Position numbers and translations under genes: made by a program. 64,000 bases of DNA from Morella rubra (lineage: Eukaryota > Streptophyta > Magnoliopsida > Fagales > Myricaceae), in assembly GCA_003952965.2 (NCBI GenBank), contig CM025849.1, positions 2,860,944 to 2,924,943 of the forward strand, read 5' to 3'. The notes beneath the pieces were generated by a model, which saw nothing but the letters and a program-made list of their open reading frames with translations, made no database searches and was not told where the DNA came from. Shown piece after piece: positions 47,235 to 59,182 of this stretch. How positions within the stretch are numbered: the stretch's first letter is position 1; every line of letters starts with the position of its first letter.

Positions 47235-47366
47235 CGTATCAATGTTACAGAATGATGACCTCAATATTAGATATCAGGCAGTCTTATTCGCAGACGAGTA
47301 GAAGATGAAGGTTCTGTTCTTCTTATCACAAGTTTTGATATTTATTAAATCCTTTAACCTTGACAG

Positions 47367-47466
47367 GAATTACAAGCTGATGGTGACCCTGGACTTCTGC
47401 ATGACTCTGAATTTTACCTGCAATTACTGAAGGAATTCTTTGAGACGATTTGCCCATCATCATCTG
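47367..47466 (+). pseudogene. Isolated AATF/Che-1-like exon, copy 2a
   Basis: Identical in sequence to the 32,968-33,067 exon, with the same acceptor and donor. The antisense frame 47,326-47,616 is its shadow. It lies 133 bp right of the copy-1 CACTA terminus. Confidence 0.75.
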
Positions 47467-48258
47467 GTAATAACATTTTGTTGAGCCCTGTAGTTTATAT
47501 ATATATCCACGTTTCTGCCTATTTGAAAATTTGTTTGGGCTGAAGACCCCAAAACAAGCTTCTGTATAGTCTAGCGCTAATGCATTGTTGAGCCTGACCT
47601 CAAGTATTCGTTGCATTGTTGTTTTTATTTTGTTGACTTGATGCCTGATATATTATGTCATACGGTTTCCATTTCCAATATTTGTTTCGTTGGTGCACTG
47701 AATAAACATTTAAACAGGGCCTAATTAGGATCTTTATTTAGAATTTCGATTTTAAAATTACTTGGTTCCATATATATGCTGGTGCAATATTTAAGGGAGA
47801 TACTGAAGTTGAAACCCTTGATAACAGACGAAAAGGACATGGCTTTTGCAGCTAGTAGTAGCTAATGCTCCCTGGTATTATATATGCTGCTACAAAGTCC
47901 CACGTTTTGCATTGAAAGAAAAAAAAAATCATGTAGATTTCACAAACTCTAATCTTCCCTGGTTTTGCATATAAGTTAACCGAATTGCAGAATCAAAAGA
48001 AGATCAACTGTTTGTGCAAAGTTCGTGGAAGATTAAATGTTCTTAATTAAGTGCCATTCTTTTTAGGAGGAACAACATTGTTACATCAAACACAAGCCAG
48101 GACTCTCAACAAATAAAAAATAAAAATAAAGGACTCAAAACTAGAATGCAAACCAAAAATAAAGCTACAGACCTAAAATCTATGAAGAGGTAGAATACTT
48201 CAAGGTAGAACAAGCATAGAAAACAAGAACCTTTTAAAGGAAGAACATCATTGACCGT

Positions 48259-49815
48259 TTAGTCTCCTCCACCCCTCTCATGAGAAACGTAAGGCCTAAT
48301 GAAACCCCAGAGAGTGAATCCAAGGACTATAAGACCAACAACAGTTGCAGTGCCTGTCCAAATATTGGCGAAATACGCACTTTTCAAGGTTGCCATAGCG
48401 TGATTCCAAAAGTTTTCATAGTGCTTAATGAGCTTTTCAGAGAGATCGGAGTAATAGGGACTGACGTCCCCTATTTCCTCGCAAAGCCTGTTAATGATAG
48501 TCGCAACTGCATCATTACTGCCCAGATGATTCAGAATAATCTTTTTTCTGACAAGCAAATCCACATCTTTCTCGGTGTCAATAAGATGATCCAGTAGCAG
48601 GATATAAGCGCAGATGTAAGTATCTTCAATTGGATAATGGCACTGCTCCAGGGCCATAAGGTTTCGGAAAATAGTCTCAGTTGAATTGTTTACCAAAAAG
48701 GTTGGTACTTCCAAGCAAGGTTCCATGCTCTTCAAGTATGTGCATTTTAAGCATGGTAAGCAAGTCAAGAGCCATGAGCAAGTCAAGCACGGAATCCATT
48801 CCATGCACATACTCTTCTTGAACTCTATGTCAAATAATCCACCTTTTACCATTTGGAATTCCACTCCTGCCCCATCCAGATTTGATGCACTAGGCAGATT
48901 ATAAAAAGTACTTGGATCAGCGTTCTGGCTTGCCTCGTCTGGCTTTTTTGACGCACTGTTCCGTAGATTACTAGAAGGACTTGCTTCATTCAGGCCTGCC
49001 TTGTCTGGATTATTTGACGTATTTTTTGGAATCTTTGGATGATCACCTCCTCCACATGCAACATTTCTTTTGAGTGAGAGAATGAGTAAATACCTGAGCA
49101 AATCAGTCAAATGTTTTACTTCCTTCAACTCTTTGGTGGATTTTTCCTGGTCATCAATGGCGCGGATGTTCAAGTAGCCACAGGCAAGCGTAAGAAAGTC
49201 AGTTTGCTTCCTTTGAACAGGCATTGAAAACGCTTCATGTATTTTCTCCAAAATAAAAAATGGCAGCTGATTCTCGAGTAATATCAAGTCTTGCTTTATA
49301 CCTTCGGTTAGCCAGCTTTTCGACAGTATATAATCATTTCGAAGATCTTCTGCATCTCCAAAAGTCCTCAAGAACAACTCAATGATAAAGGTAGCATCCA
49401 CTAGAACCATGCTCACGAACTCTTTATGGTCGAGTCGAGGGCGCTCCGCATAACAATGGCGGATTTTTTCACTGTTGTCTTCAACGATCTTTGCAATACA
49501 CTTCTGGAGTTGTACTTCCTTCTCTTTAGGGATACTTGCACCATCCTCCTCGCCCTTCAGAGCCCGATTACAGTACAGCTTGAAATATCTCACTTTCAGA
49601 TTTTCCATGTCCCTCAGCTCTTTTCTGCGGTGATGAAGAGGGCCTATTGAAATCAGCTTTGGAGTGTAGGCGTCTTTATTTACCTTGCGAAGTTTCTTGG
49701 GGACCCTGTAGATGCAACACTCTGGCCGCTGAGCAGGCTCCCTCACTTGTGAAACGTCAATGATCCAGTCTTGGCGTTCAATTGGTACTGAATCGGTATC
49801 AACAATCCTGGACAT
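48259..49815 (-). CDS. DUF247 (UPF0481) membrane-anchored plant protein, copy 2, intact
   Basis: A single 518-codon frame, plausible for a family of mostly 400-550 residues. Landmarks: YRVPKKLRKV (36-45), AYTPKLISIGPLHH (49-62), DLILLENQLPFFILEKI (176-192), STETIFRNLMALEQC (378-392) and a C-terminal hydrophobic helix (about 486-506, TATVVGLIVLGFTLWGF) that would anchor the protein in a membrane. Oddities: a Ser/Asn/Pro-rich linker (268-311) made of two imperfect 22-residue repeats, and a 28-residue Cys/Leu/Trp-rich insert (335-362) between two KSM motifs where the family normally runs straight through. DUF247 molecular function is largely unknown; in grasses some members are linked to self-incompatibility. 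The start ATG is in the context AAAAGATGTCC. Single exon, as usual for the family. Confidence 0.9.
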   Translation of the reverse strand: MSRIVDTDSVPIERQDWIIDVSQVREPAQRPECCIYRVPKKLRKVNKDAYTPKLISIGPLHHRRKELRDMENLKVRYFKLYCNRALKGEEDGASIPKEKEVQLQKCIAKIVEDNSEKIRHCYAERPRLDHKEFVSMVLVDATFIIELFLRTFGDAEDLRNDYILSKSWLTEGIKQDLILLENQLPFFILEKIHEAFSMPVQRKQTDFLTLACGYLNIRAIDDQEKSTKELKEVKHLTDLLRYLLILSLKRNVACGGGDHPKIPKNTSNNPDKAGLNEASPSSNLRNSASKKPDEASQNADPSTFYNLPSASNLDGAGVEFQMVKGGLFDIEFKKSMCMEWIPCLTCSWLLTCLPCLKCTYLKSMEPCLEVPTFLVNNSTETIFRNLMALEQCHYPIEDTYICAYILLLDHLIDTEKDVDLLVRKKIILNHLGSNDAVATIINRLCEEIGDVSPYYSDLSEKLIKHYENFWNHAMATLKSAYFANIWTGTATVVGLIVLGFTLWGFIRPYVSHERGGGD

Positions 49816-49949
49816 CTTTTCTAGTAGTCAACTTCCTTTTCCCTAAAGTGACAAACAAACAACAAATCAAATGTCTAGAAGCAACCACTGCTATAGTCTT
49901 TTAACTCCGAAATCGTATTTCAAGAGGCCCCATTTGCAGTAGCTTCGGC

Positions 49950-49959
49950 TATATATGAT
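49950..49959 (-). promoter_or_regulatory. Candidate TATA box of DUF247 copy 2
   Basis: TATATAG on the minus strand, about 135 bp upstream of the ATG at 49,815, in the same position as in copy 1. Confidence 0.35.
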
Positions 49960-49996
49960 CTATAGAACACCTGCTCAAAAAAGCTCGACTTCAGAC

Positions 49997-50225
49997 TGTT
50001 AGAAATAAAAAATTATTTATACTAAGAGAAGGAGAGAATAGATAAGTGAGATAAAAAATTTAAATAGTTCGGTCCATAAACCTACATCCACTGTGGGAAG
50101 GCTCAATTGGGCAGATTGTTTTCTCACTTATATTTTTGATGAAGTTACATTAAGACTTTTTATAAAACCTTTGATTTCAACAGCCTACATTACTTTAGCA
50201 ATTTGAGACTCTAATATTTTTAACA
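49997..50225. mobile_element. Solo LTR with CAGAC target duplication, copy 2
   Basis: Counterpart of 35,598-35,819, 229 bp, with CAGAC at 49,992-49,996 and 50,226-50,230. Because both units share it with the same target duplication, the insertion predates the 14.4-kb duplication. Confidence 0.8.
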
Positions 50226-50565
50226 CAGACGAACAAGAGAAAGTTTCTCCCAGACTCCCCCCAAAGACCCTTCCCACCTTTTCCCTGCCAGCCCAAGTCC
50301 CATATACTTATTTCCATCTTGATTTTGTGTGCGATTTTCTTTCTCTAGATACTTTTCCAGATAGAAAATGATAAGCTATAGGCCTGCTGGTTGTTCCTCT
50401 GTTTTTGTTTTGCTCTTTTTCCTTTTTCCTATTTTTTTTTCTTTCGTTTAAGAAAAAAACAATCTCAAACTAAAATTTGGACTGTGCAGCCCCTGACAAA
50501 CAGAAATCGTGTTGCTCTATTTTCGTATGTTCAAGGGTAATATAGTAATTTGAAAGAGAATGAGG

Positions 50566-50721
50566 TCACCTGAGAGACACGTGTAAATAATTTCCATCTA
50601 ATTTGATGCTAAATTTCACTTCTAGGTGTAAATTGTTGGGAATGAGAATATTGTTGTGCAATGTGTCAATACTCTCAAAATATAAGGGGTGCAAAGTGTA
50701 TTTAACAAAAAAAAAAAAAAA
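50566..50721 (+). repeat. Inverted repeat arm or SINE-like copy, left, unit copy 2
   Basis: Counterpart of 36,160-36,312, ending in a slightly longer A run. Its inverse partner is 54,371-54,559. Confidence 0.6.
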
Positions 50722-51753
50722 TATACAGACTCACTATGTCAAGCTATAATTCTGGTCATTGGGTAAGCTTGATTTTTTGTGGTTAGTCTATGTAAAAATG
50801 CAACTGAATGGCGGAAAATATGAACTTAATAAAGTAGTGTAATAATTTTCTATAGACATTATTGTGAAAACTGAATCAAATGGAAGATCATTAGAGTAAA
50901 GAACCTGTAAATCTTTGTTTGAAAGAAATCCTTCTGCGCTTGAAAGCACCCCCAAAATGCCACACTGATAGAATATCTAATCTCTAATTTTTCACTGATA
51001 ATTTCGAAATCATCCCTTCTTGCAGTTCTATTTATAGTACGAGTTTGGGAATAATTAGCACCTCCTAAGCACGTTATGCTTTCAACGTCTTCATTCTCAC
51101 AAATTGGTAAACATGATCACAACTTTACACTTCCCACTCTTTTTGCATTAAAGATTATGATTAATCTCAAAAATTTAACATTATAAATTACAAAAAGAAG
51201 AGCACGTTCTTCTTATTGTAGAAACAGGAAGATTAGCATTATCCCTTCTATGTAGCTTGAAGTTATATTTATGGATGTTTCAGTCGTTATGATAATACCC
51301 TGCAAAGGAAGATGACGTCGTGTTTGCAGGCAAAGGGAAGAAAAGCACATGATGGGGTAGGGTAACAAAGGAAAAAAGAAAAGGGGTGTGCCTTAAGAGA
51401 GCATCCAAAACTTTCTTTAAAGCAACTTACTCGTGATGATTGTATGGTCCTGCTTCTCCCGGCAGGCTACGTCCTGCTCCACCAATTACCTAATAAAAAA
51501 AAAAAAAAAACTTACTCATGATGTTTGTATGAGCACTTTTTCATTTAGCAAGTACGCAATTATCTTTTACTTTTCAAGTCTTTCCTGCCCTTTATCCTTA
51601 AAGTTCTGATGTACTGTTCTTAGCAGCACTTTGTTCCAGAAAGCATCGACCAACATGTATCAACTTAAGAAACTTCATTTGGATCCCGACCCGTTAGAGA
51701 AACTTCTGATATACTGTTCTGCTTCTCTCTCTAGCCGCGCCACTATCCGGGAG

Positions 51754-52353
51754 GAAAAGAGAAATCAAACAAACAAAAAGAAGAACAATCTTAACTCGTA
51801 TTTTTTGCTTTTCCCTTCAAAAAGGGTTAAAGATCTAAATAATTAGAGTCAGGAGATGAGAGGGGGTGTCTTCCTATAACACTTTCAAAACTTTTGTATA
51901 ACATACAAAATGACTTACTTTCTATTGTCGGCTAAAGAACATAATAGATTGGTCTTTTGTGGTCCCTCATTGGCATCCCACGAGAAACACGTTTCCAAAA
52001 ACTCAAAATGTTATACCTTGCTGGCATGGACGAACTAGGTATTAAATTTTGAAGGGGTGCAAAGCTTCGACACAATTAAAACGAAGATGACGTCAAGAGC
52101 ACAAAGCTGCGACACAACAAATCTGTGGCAAGGTGGCAAGATAGGAGTCAGCGGACATATATAGCAATAGGACCCGCTTTCCAGAGGCAGTGACACAAGA
52201 TTCGATGAGAGCCCAGTTAGAACAGATACAAGTGCGGCTCCGGATGAGGTGATTTAACAACCTCAAGTCGACTTTCAAACAAGTACATGCGATAAAGAGG
52301 CCCATCGAGCCGAATTTAAACAAACAGATGGCACGACTAGAACAAGCATGAAA
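51754..52353. repeat. Diverged direct repeat r1, copy 2
   Basis: Counterpart of 37,343-37,941; partner r2 is at 52,526-53,017. Confidence 0.75.
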
Positions 52354-52525
52354 AACTAGTCGAGATTGGTCTGAGACCCCTCGCCGGAGTTGCGTTAGAC
52401 ATGGCAGTCGAGGGTTGTCATAGGTGATGGAAAGTATCCAGAGTGGTGGACAGAATATGAACGGAATATGATTTTACAAAAAAAAGAAAAAAACCCAATA
52501 TGTATTAATAGGTAATAAGGAGTAG

Positions 52526-53017
52526 AAAAGAGAAATCAAATAAAAAAACAAAAATAGCAGAACAATCTTAACTCATATTCTCAGCCTTAGCTTGTCCCTT
52601 CAAAAAGGAGTAAATATCTAAATTAGACTAAGGGGATGGCAGGGGCTGTCTTCCTTTAATACTTTAAGAACTTTTGTATAGCATACAATACGACTGACTT
52701 TCTATTGTCTGCTAAAGAACATAATAGATTGGATTTTTGGGATCCCTCGTTGGCATTTCACGAGTAACACGTTTCCAAAAAATCAAAATGTTATACCTTG
52801 CTCACATGGACGAAGCCAGGAATTAAATTTTGGAAAGGCAGAGGAATGGGATCCGAGTGTGGCTTTGGATGAGGGTCAGGTTAGAATAAATACAAGTGGA
52901 GCTCCGACCGAGGTGATTTGAGAACCTCAAATCGACTTCTAGACAATTACATGCAATAAAGAGGTCCTACCAAGCTAAATTTGAACAAACAGATGGCACA
53001 ACTGGAATGAGCATGAG
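52526..53017. repeat. Diverged direct repeat r2, copy 2
   Basis: Counterpart of 38,114-38,605. Confidence 0.75.
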
Positions 53018-53212
53018 AGGTGGTGAAAAGCGCCGTGAGTGCTAGATAGAGTGGCATTGGTGGATGGTGGTGTACCGTATCTGCCGGGCAAACAAGATGA
53101 TGACGAGTGGTGCCAGGGAGTGGCAGGAAGTTGGTAGGGATTGAGAAAGCACTGGGGAGTGGCTGGATGTCAGCTGGAAGGCGCCAATGACTAAGGGCTA
53201 CAAGAACGTAAT

Positions 53213-53431
53213 GACTATGATACCATGTTGAAAATATTAAACTAGAGAAGATTGAAAGAGAGAGTGAGGAAGGGAGAGAGAGAGAGAAAAAAGACTTAAG
53301 ATGGTTCAGTTTACAAAGATCTAGTCATAGGAAGGCCAAATGGCTACATCTTTAATTCTCCTGGTATGTTTAACTTGTACATATAAGAACCTGTTTATAG
53401 GCCCAAATCACAAAAAACTATATTCTTAACA
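53213..53431 (-). mobile_element. LTR with adjacent primer-binding site, minus strand, copy 2
   Basis: Counterpart of 38,801-39,019. The LTR is at 53,226-53,431, TG..CA, with the ATGATACCA primer-site complement directly left of it. Incomplete relic. Confidence 0.6.
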
Positions 53432-53478
53432 GACAACACAATTTACATTCTAACATCAAATGTAGGTAAAATATAACA

Positions 53479-54252
53479 CTCATTAGGTTTTAGGCTGATT
53501 TTAAAAAACTCATTAAACTTAAAAAAAATTATTTTTAGTCACTTAGATTTGACCATTAGTAAATTAGGTCACCAAACCTAACTCCGTTAGCGTGCTTTAA
53601 CAGAAAACTTACCAAGTAGACTAAATAACAGCTCTCACCCAATTAGAATATGCCAGGTCTCCTAAAAAAAATAAAAATTCTAAAATTCTAAAATTTATTA
53701 AAAAAAAAAAAAAAAAAAAAAAAAACAAGGTGGGGAGTTTCCTACCTTAACCCATGCATGGTGCGAGGGGGAGGGATTCGTCCTCCACCCTAAGTTGCGC
53801 AGGTCTGGTCCCTGTGTGGAGGACAGGTCCCTTCCCGCACCACCAAATCAAGCCTAAGGGGTGGTTGAGGGGACCTTCCCTCCATCCTGCAACCTAGATG
53901 GATTGCGGGATGGGACCTCAGAGTGCTGCTTGGGTGGAGGGGGAGGAATCCCTCCACCCCGAGCCGAACAGATCAAGGTAGGGAACTGTCTCTCTTTTTT
54001 TTTTTTCCAATTTAATTTTTTTTAGTTTTTAGTTTAGTTTTGATTTACAATTTTTATGTTATAAATATTTAATTTTTTATTTATTTTAATGATACATGTC
54101 GAGTTGTGATTAGGTGGGATAAATTTTCTGTTGAAACCGTTAAAATAAATAAGTTTGGTGACCTAATTTACTAACAGTCAAATCTAAGTGACTACAGTTT
54201 TTTTTTTTTAGAGCTAATGAATTTTTAAAAAATTGGCCTAAATTTTAGTGAG
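53479..54252. mobile_element. Foldback/MULE-like element, copy 2
   Basis: Counterpart of 39,067-39,841 with the same long inverted arms and GC-rich core; the internal A run differs in length. Confidence 0.7.
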
Positions 54253-54370
54253 TAAAAATGTATATTCTCTCAAATTTATGTACTTTGGGGTGGCCGAAAA
54301 GTTTTGGTGGGTTATAAAAACCAATAAAAATGGCCAAACAAGCCAAAAAAAAAAAGTTAAATAGACAGGC

Positions 54371-54559
54371 TTTTTTTTTTTTTTTTTTGTTAAACACATT
54401 TTGCATTTTTTATATTTGGAGTATTGACATATTGCACCTTAATATTTTATTTTTAAGACATTAAATTCGTTATGTTACCTTCCTTAATAATTTACACACT
54501 GAAGTAAAATTTACTTTCAAATTAAATGATAATCATTTACTCGTGTCTCTTATTGGATC
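54371..54559 (-). repeat. Inverted repeat arm or SINE-like copy, right, unit copy 2
   Basis: Counterpart of 39,960-40,145. Its T run is longer than in copy 1, a typical homopolymer difference between the units. Confidence 0.6.
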
Positions 54560-55206
54560 TTAATTTTTACTAAACCATTAGTCTCCTGCGGCCCAGTGAC
54601 TCTAGGAGCTCGTCTAACGGTGTACACTTTGCTCTCCGGGGATTCTTCTTTACCTGTTGATTTCGTTAATGCAGTCCCGGCCGGACCATCATCATCAATG
54701 ATTCGACAGCTGCTGGTGCCTTCTTCTGCGGTTTACTAGTCGAAACGTAAAACGACGTTCCTGAAGCGGCGATAAGGCTTCAGAGTTCAGAGTGGGCCGG
54801 ATCTGGTTGCAGCCTGCTCGTTAAGAAGGCTTCTTCTGTTTTTTTGTTGTTTATTTATTATTACTTTTATTTTATTATTATTATCATGCATTAGTATTAC
54901 TTTTAATCTCTTTTAGCAAGGCTATCTCGTGTATACATGAGCGAGAGAGATATTCAAAGCGTAATTGCATTGGGATATTTTCTTTATAGCGTCTGCTAGT
55001 TAGAAGGGCCCCTAGCCAATTAAAAATGTATAGATAACTTTATGGTAAAAAAATTGTTACATTTGTCATCGATTTTTCTCTCATGCTGTAGTCCACCAAA
55101 TAAGACATAAATAGCTAAATTTGGTGTCACCATTTTTGCGTTTGCGAACCTGGAATAACGACTATAAAAATTCAAAGGATAAATATATTGAAGTCATTTC
55201 CAGTCA

Positions 55207-55446
55207 TCTCTAACTAGAGGGTATTGATGATTTACATCTTAAGCTATTATTTTTGTTACATTATATTTACTAACTATTGATTTTAGATAATTTGCATCTT
55301 CCGTTACAATTTTTTGTGAGTTTTAATGAAAATTAAATTTTTAACATTTTAAATGACAGTTTTGCCCTCATAAAAATGGTTTTGTTGAGTGCAATGTAAC
55401 AAAAATAATAATTTATAGTGTAAAGTGAAGACTTCCATAATTAGAG
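55207..55446. mobile_element. 240-bp MITE, copy 2
   Basis: Counterpart of 40,794-41,033, with the same CTCTAACTA/TAATTAGAG ends. Confidence 0.65.
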
Positions 55447-55938
55447 AGTACAGAGTATAATATTAGTCTCCACTCTCCAAGCAATTAGTCTTTCCAATTC
55501 TGCTTTGTGGTACTATGTTTTGATTAGGAGCATATTACCTGCAGCCACAAAACTAAGGGTTCTCTAAATACAGACATATGATCAAGTAATTTCAACTTCC
55601 CAAACGCTACTAATATCTGAGAAGTCAAGGAACTGACACTGAGTCAGCAAGCACCAGGTCTAACTAGCAGTGAATTCTGTAATCCATGGGACACAATGAA
55701 TATGCAGATGCAATGCTGACAAATAAAATGCACCGACCGTTTCATCGGATACTAAACTATTTTTAAGAATGAAAAGAATTCAAGAAGTCAATCAGAAGAG
55801 AGAGAGTCAACGGTCCAGACCTTCCCAGGAGCTAGCATCGCTGACCCTTGATGCCTCCGACGTAATCGAACCCAGCCACAATCCCGGAAAAACATTCTGC
55901 AAACAAAAAGAAGACATCTTCCTGTAACAAATAGACCG
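55447..55938 (-). other. Possible minus-strand terminal exon fragment, copy 2
   Basis: Counterpart of 41,034-41,526, with the same TTTGCAG acceptor and short open stretch. Unidentified. Confidence 0.2.
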
Positions 55939-57791
55939 GGGAAATACTTAAGGCTGCCATTGGCTATTCCAAGATCAAAGAGGCAAGTATATTTGGAGCT
56001 TAAGGAAAAATCCTGAAGAAAATTTCTGGATGGAAATCCAAAATGTTATCCCATGCAGGTCGTGCTTGTCTTATCAAATCAGTTGCTTTGTCCCTGCTCA
56101 TATTTGATGACTAGTTTTCTTGTGCCAAAATCTTATTGCCAGGCATTAGACAACCTTTTACGAGACTTTAGGTGGGGTCTTCCTTTGGAGAAAAGCCGTA
56201 ACTTTGTTCCAAAGTCATGGAATTCTATTTGCTTTCCGAATGAATTAGGAGGACTTGGATTTTGAAAATTTTATGACTACAATCAAGCTCTTATTGCAAA
56301 AATGGGTTGGCGAATGTATAATGAGGGTGATAAGTTGTGGGTAAAATTGCTCAGAGCAAAGTACTGTAGCCCCAACCAAATCATTGCTTCAAAAAATGTT
56401 CCACATTGCTCATGGTTTTGGCAGGGGATTATGCATCCAGAGTTTTCTAAGCAGAGGGTTGTGCTATAAGGTGGGTGATGGAAGAAGTCTCAATTGTTGG
56501 GCTGACCCATGGCTTCCTTTTATGGAGACATTCAGACCAAAACCTAGGATCCTTGGAGTGGAACAATTGCAGCAACCGAAAGTTAGTGACTCAGTGTCAA
56601 GTCAAGGTGGGGAATGGAATGTTATTACTCTTCGCCACTTGTTTGATGATGGTAGTGTGGCAGCCATCTTGAGAATACTACCTCCAATTACAGGATGTTC
56701 TGATAAGCCTCAATGGATGCTTTCCATAAAGAGGGAACTTTCTGTGAGGGATGCTTATGAATTGATTATAAAAGAACATCCACCTCCTTGTCTCTTCAGG
56801 ATTGGAGAAGATTTTGGAAATTAAAGATTCAAGACTACTTGAAGCATTTCTTGTGGCGAGTTTTATGGAAAGCTATCCTGGTACGAGCAATAATCAGCCG
56901 CTTTGTCCCAAATCTCTCCCTAGACGATACCAAATCAACTGTGTGATCTTGATGAAGAATCTGTTGAGCATCTTTTTGTGAGATGCCCTTATGCTTACTG
57001 TGAATGGAGACAATCCCCAGAGCCTATTAACACGACAATCATGGGCGATACTCCAATCAATGAATGGTTGAAGGCGATGCTTAACCCCACTTTACATATG
57101 GGAGTTCGGTCTGAGGATGAGCATGCTTTTATTGTCTACACTGCAGTAGCGATGGATCTCATCTAGTTTACTAGAAATCTCAAAGTCCACCATGATCAAG
57201 CACCGAATCCCCATAGATTATTTCAACAGATCCAGAGATGCTTCAGAGAGCATGTTGCGGCATGGGAAGATGTTGCCTCTCAACAAATCCAAAACTGGGT
57301 GCCCCCTCCTGTGGGTTGTGTTAAAATTAATTTTGATGCCGCAATTCGTAAGTTTTACTGTTGTGGCATGTGGGTGCTATAATATGTCTGGGATTCTTTT
57401 ATGGGCTCGATTAACGGAAATACTTCCTGCCATGTCTCCTCTGCTGGGGGAAATGTTGGCAGCCCGTATGGCAGCTGAAGAAGTGAAGTTAAGGAATTTG
57501 CATACTGATTTTTTTTTTTTTTTGTAAGGGGACTCCCTTAGTGCTATAAAAGGGATCAATGACCCTACCATGGACCTTCCTAGAAGCCGTATCAGCCAAG
57601 TGTCTTTAGAGATAAGAGAGATGATGCAAAATTTTCCACTTTGGTGTTTCTCTAAAGTCTCCAGGAAAGCAAACTTGAATGCTCACTCACTGGCTACGAG
57701 GCGATGCCTTAGTAAATTTTATGGTGTAGTACCGTTTAATATTATCCCTAAACATCTGCTAAGTCAGATCATGTTGTATAAAGACTCTTAA
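55939..57791 (+). mobile_element. 5'-truncated LINE, copy 2
   Basis: Counterpart of 41,527-43,378, with the same domain remnants (RT thumb, zf-RVT region, RNase H) and the same internal breaks. The T run inside RNase H is shorter here than in copy 1, so the frames downstream differ between the copies. The shared lesions show the element was already dead before the unit was duplicated. Confidence 0.88.
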
Positions 57792-58860
57792 TGTAACTTT
57801 AGTCGACTATCGAATGAAGTGAAGTTGCTTAGAAAAACAAAAAGAAGACATATTTTAGAAGTAATTAACAACTAGGACGACTTTGAAAAAAGGTGGCAAT
57901 TAAGAATAGAAAGCAAACATGATTAACTTTTTGGGCTGGCTTGTAGATTGAAGTGCAAATTCTTTTACATCGAGCTGTTTCTGCACGTTCTTGGCTAGCT
58001 TCTTGGGCCTCCTGGAGGGCTTGGACCCAGCTAACACGAAGATATCCTGCTCGATTTCGTTTCTGGATAGCGCAATTGAAGTCTTGGGGCATGTTCGTTT
58101 TCATGTTTTTTTTAGGATTATGATAGTTTTGTGAATATTTAGGTGGTGTTAAAGTTGTATAAAAATGCGTGTAGAAGTTGTTGAAAGGGATTGGTGTGTG
58201 TAAAAAAAGTAATAAAGTGTTGTATAAAAATGCTTGTATGTTATGATGTTTGGATTGTAAAAATAAAAGTAGGATTCAAATCCTACAAAAATGATGAAAA
58301 CGAACATGCCCTTGGTCTTTTCTCCGGAATTTTCGTAGGGTATGCCTTTCGTTTCGGGCCTGAGACGAGTCAGCAGGACGCGCAGGCTGGGATTTGGTCT
58401 CTTGCGCCGGAAGTCCTCCTACTCCGTTGGCATTGCGGCGCGCTGCCATCATCATCGACAGCATGAGACTTTTTATTGTATCGGATAGGAAGACAGATTT
58501 TCGATTACGCTTCCGGCTCAAACCGGAGAGTTTTTTTGATGCGGTGGTTATCTTTCTTCGGCCGAAAGACGGGCCGAGGTTCCGGTTCAGCAGAATGAGT
58601 CGACTCGGCGAGCTTTCGGATCACCTGGCGATGATAATCTTCAGCAAGTGGTCGTGAGCTGACTGTCCGAGTCTGCTGTGGAACCGGTGGTTGTGAGTGG
58701 CGGCAGTGGTGGCGGAATGGTTGAGTGGCCACTTCAAGTTGGAGAAAGCGTAGCTTTGAAACAGTTGAGACTTGGGTGAGGAAACTGCGGAGGCCATGGG
58801 TGAACGTGGTTGTTCCGATGCTGCTGGTATTTTGGTTTCGGACAGGAACACCATACTCCG
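57792..58860 (-). other. Unidentified coding-like stretch split by a MITE, copy 2
   Basis: Counterpart of 43,379-44,448, including the plastid-transit-like frame (58,621-58,854) and the 120-codon frame 58,505-58,867. Not identified. Confidence 0.3.
58087..58311. mobile_element. PIF/Harbinger-like MITE, copy 2
   Basis: Counterpart of 43,674-43,899 with GGGCATGTTCG ends and TTG on both sides. It is one base shorter, and a few interior bases differ. Confidence 0.78.
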
Positions 58861-58991
58861 GTATCAATGTTACTGAATGATGACCTCAATATTAGATATC
58901 AGGCAGTCATATTCGCAGACGAGTAGAAGATGAAGGTTCTGTTCTTCTTATCACAAGTTTTGCTATTTATTAAATCCTTTAACCTTGATAG

Positions 58992-59088
58992 GAATCACAA
59001 GCTGACGGTGACCCTAAACTTCTGGAAGACTCTGAATTCCTGCAATTACTGAAGGAATTCTTTGAGACGATTTGCCCATCATCATCTG
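58992..59088 (+). pseudogene. Isolated AATF/Che-1-like exon, copy 2b
   Basis: Counterpart of 44,580-44,676, with the same KLLEDSEF reading, missing Tyr codon and splice sites. Confidence 0.75.
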
Positions 59089-59182
59089 GTAATAACATTT
59101 TGTTGAGCCCTGTAGTTTTTATATATTATCCATGTTTCTGCCTATTTGAAAATTTGTTTAGGCTGAAGACCCCAAAACAAGC

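Larger units (their letters stand above)
32890..47292. repeat. 14.4-kb tandem duplication, copy 1
   Basis: The sequence from GACGAGTAGAA at 32,890 recurs from 47,293 with the same gene and repeat order. The offset drifts only from 14,399 to 14,414 bp over 11 kb, so the copies differ chiefly by one- to few-base indels, often in homopolymers (for example the A runs near 36,300 and 39,290 and the T run near 39,960). Copy 2 follows copy 1 directly and in the same orientation. It could be a very recent tandem duplication or an assembler having placed one locus, or two haplotypes, in series. Confidence 0.92.
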
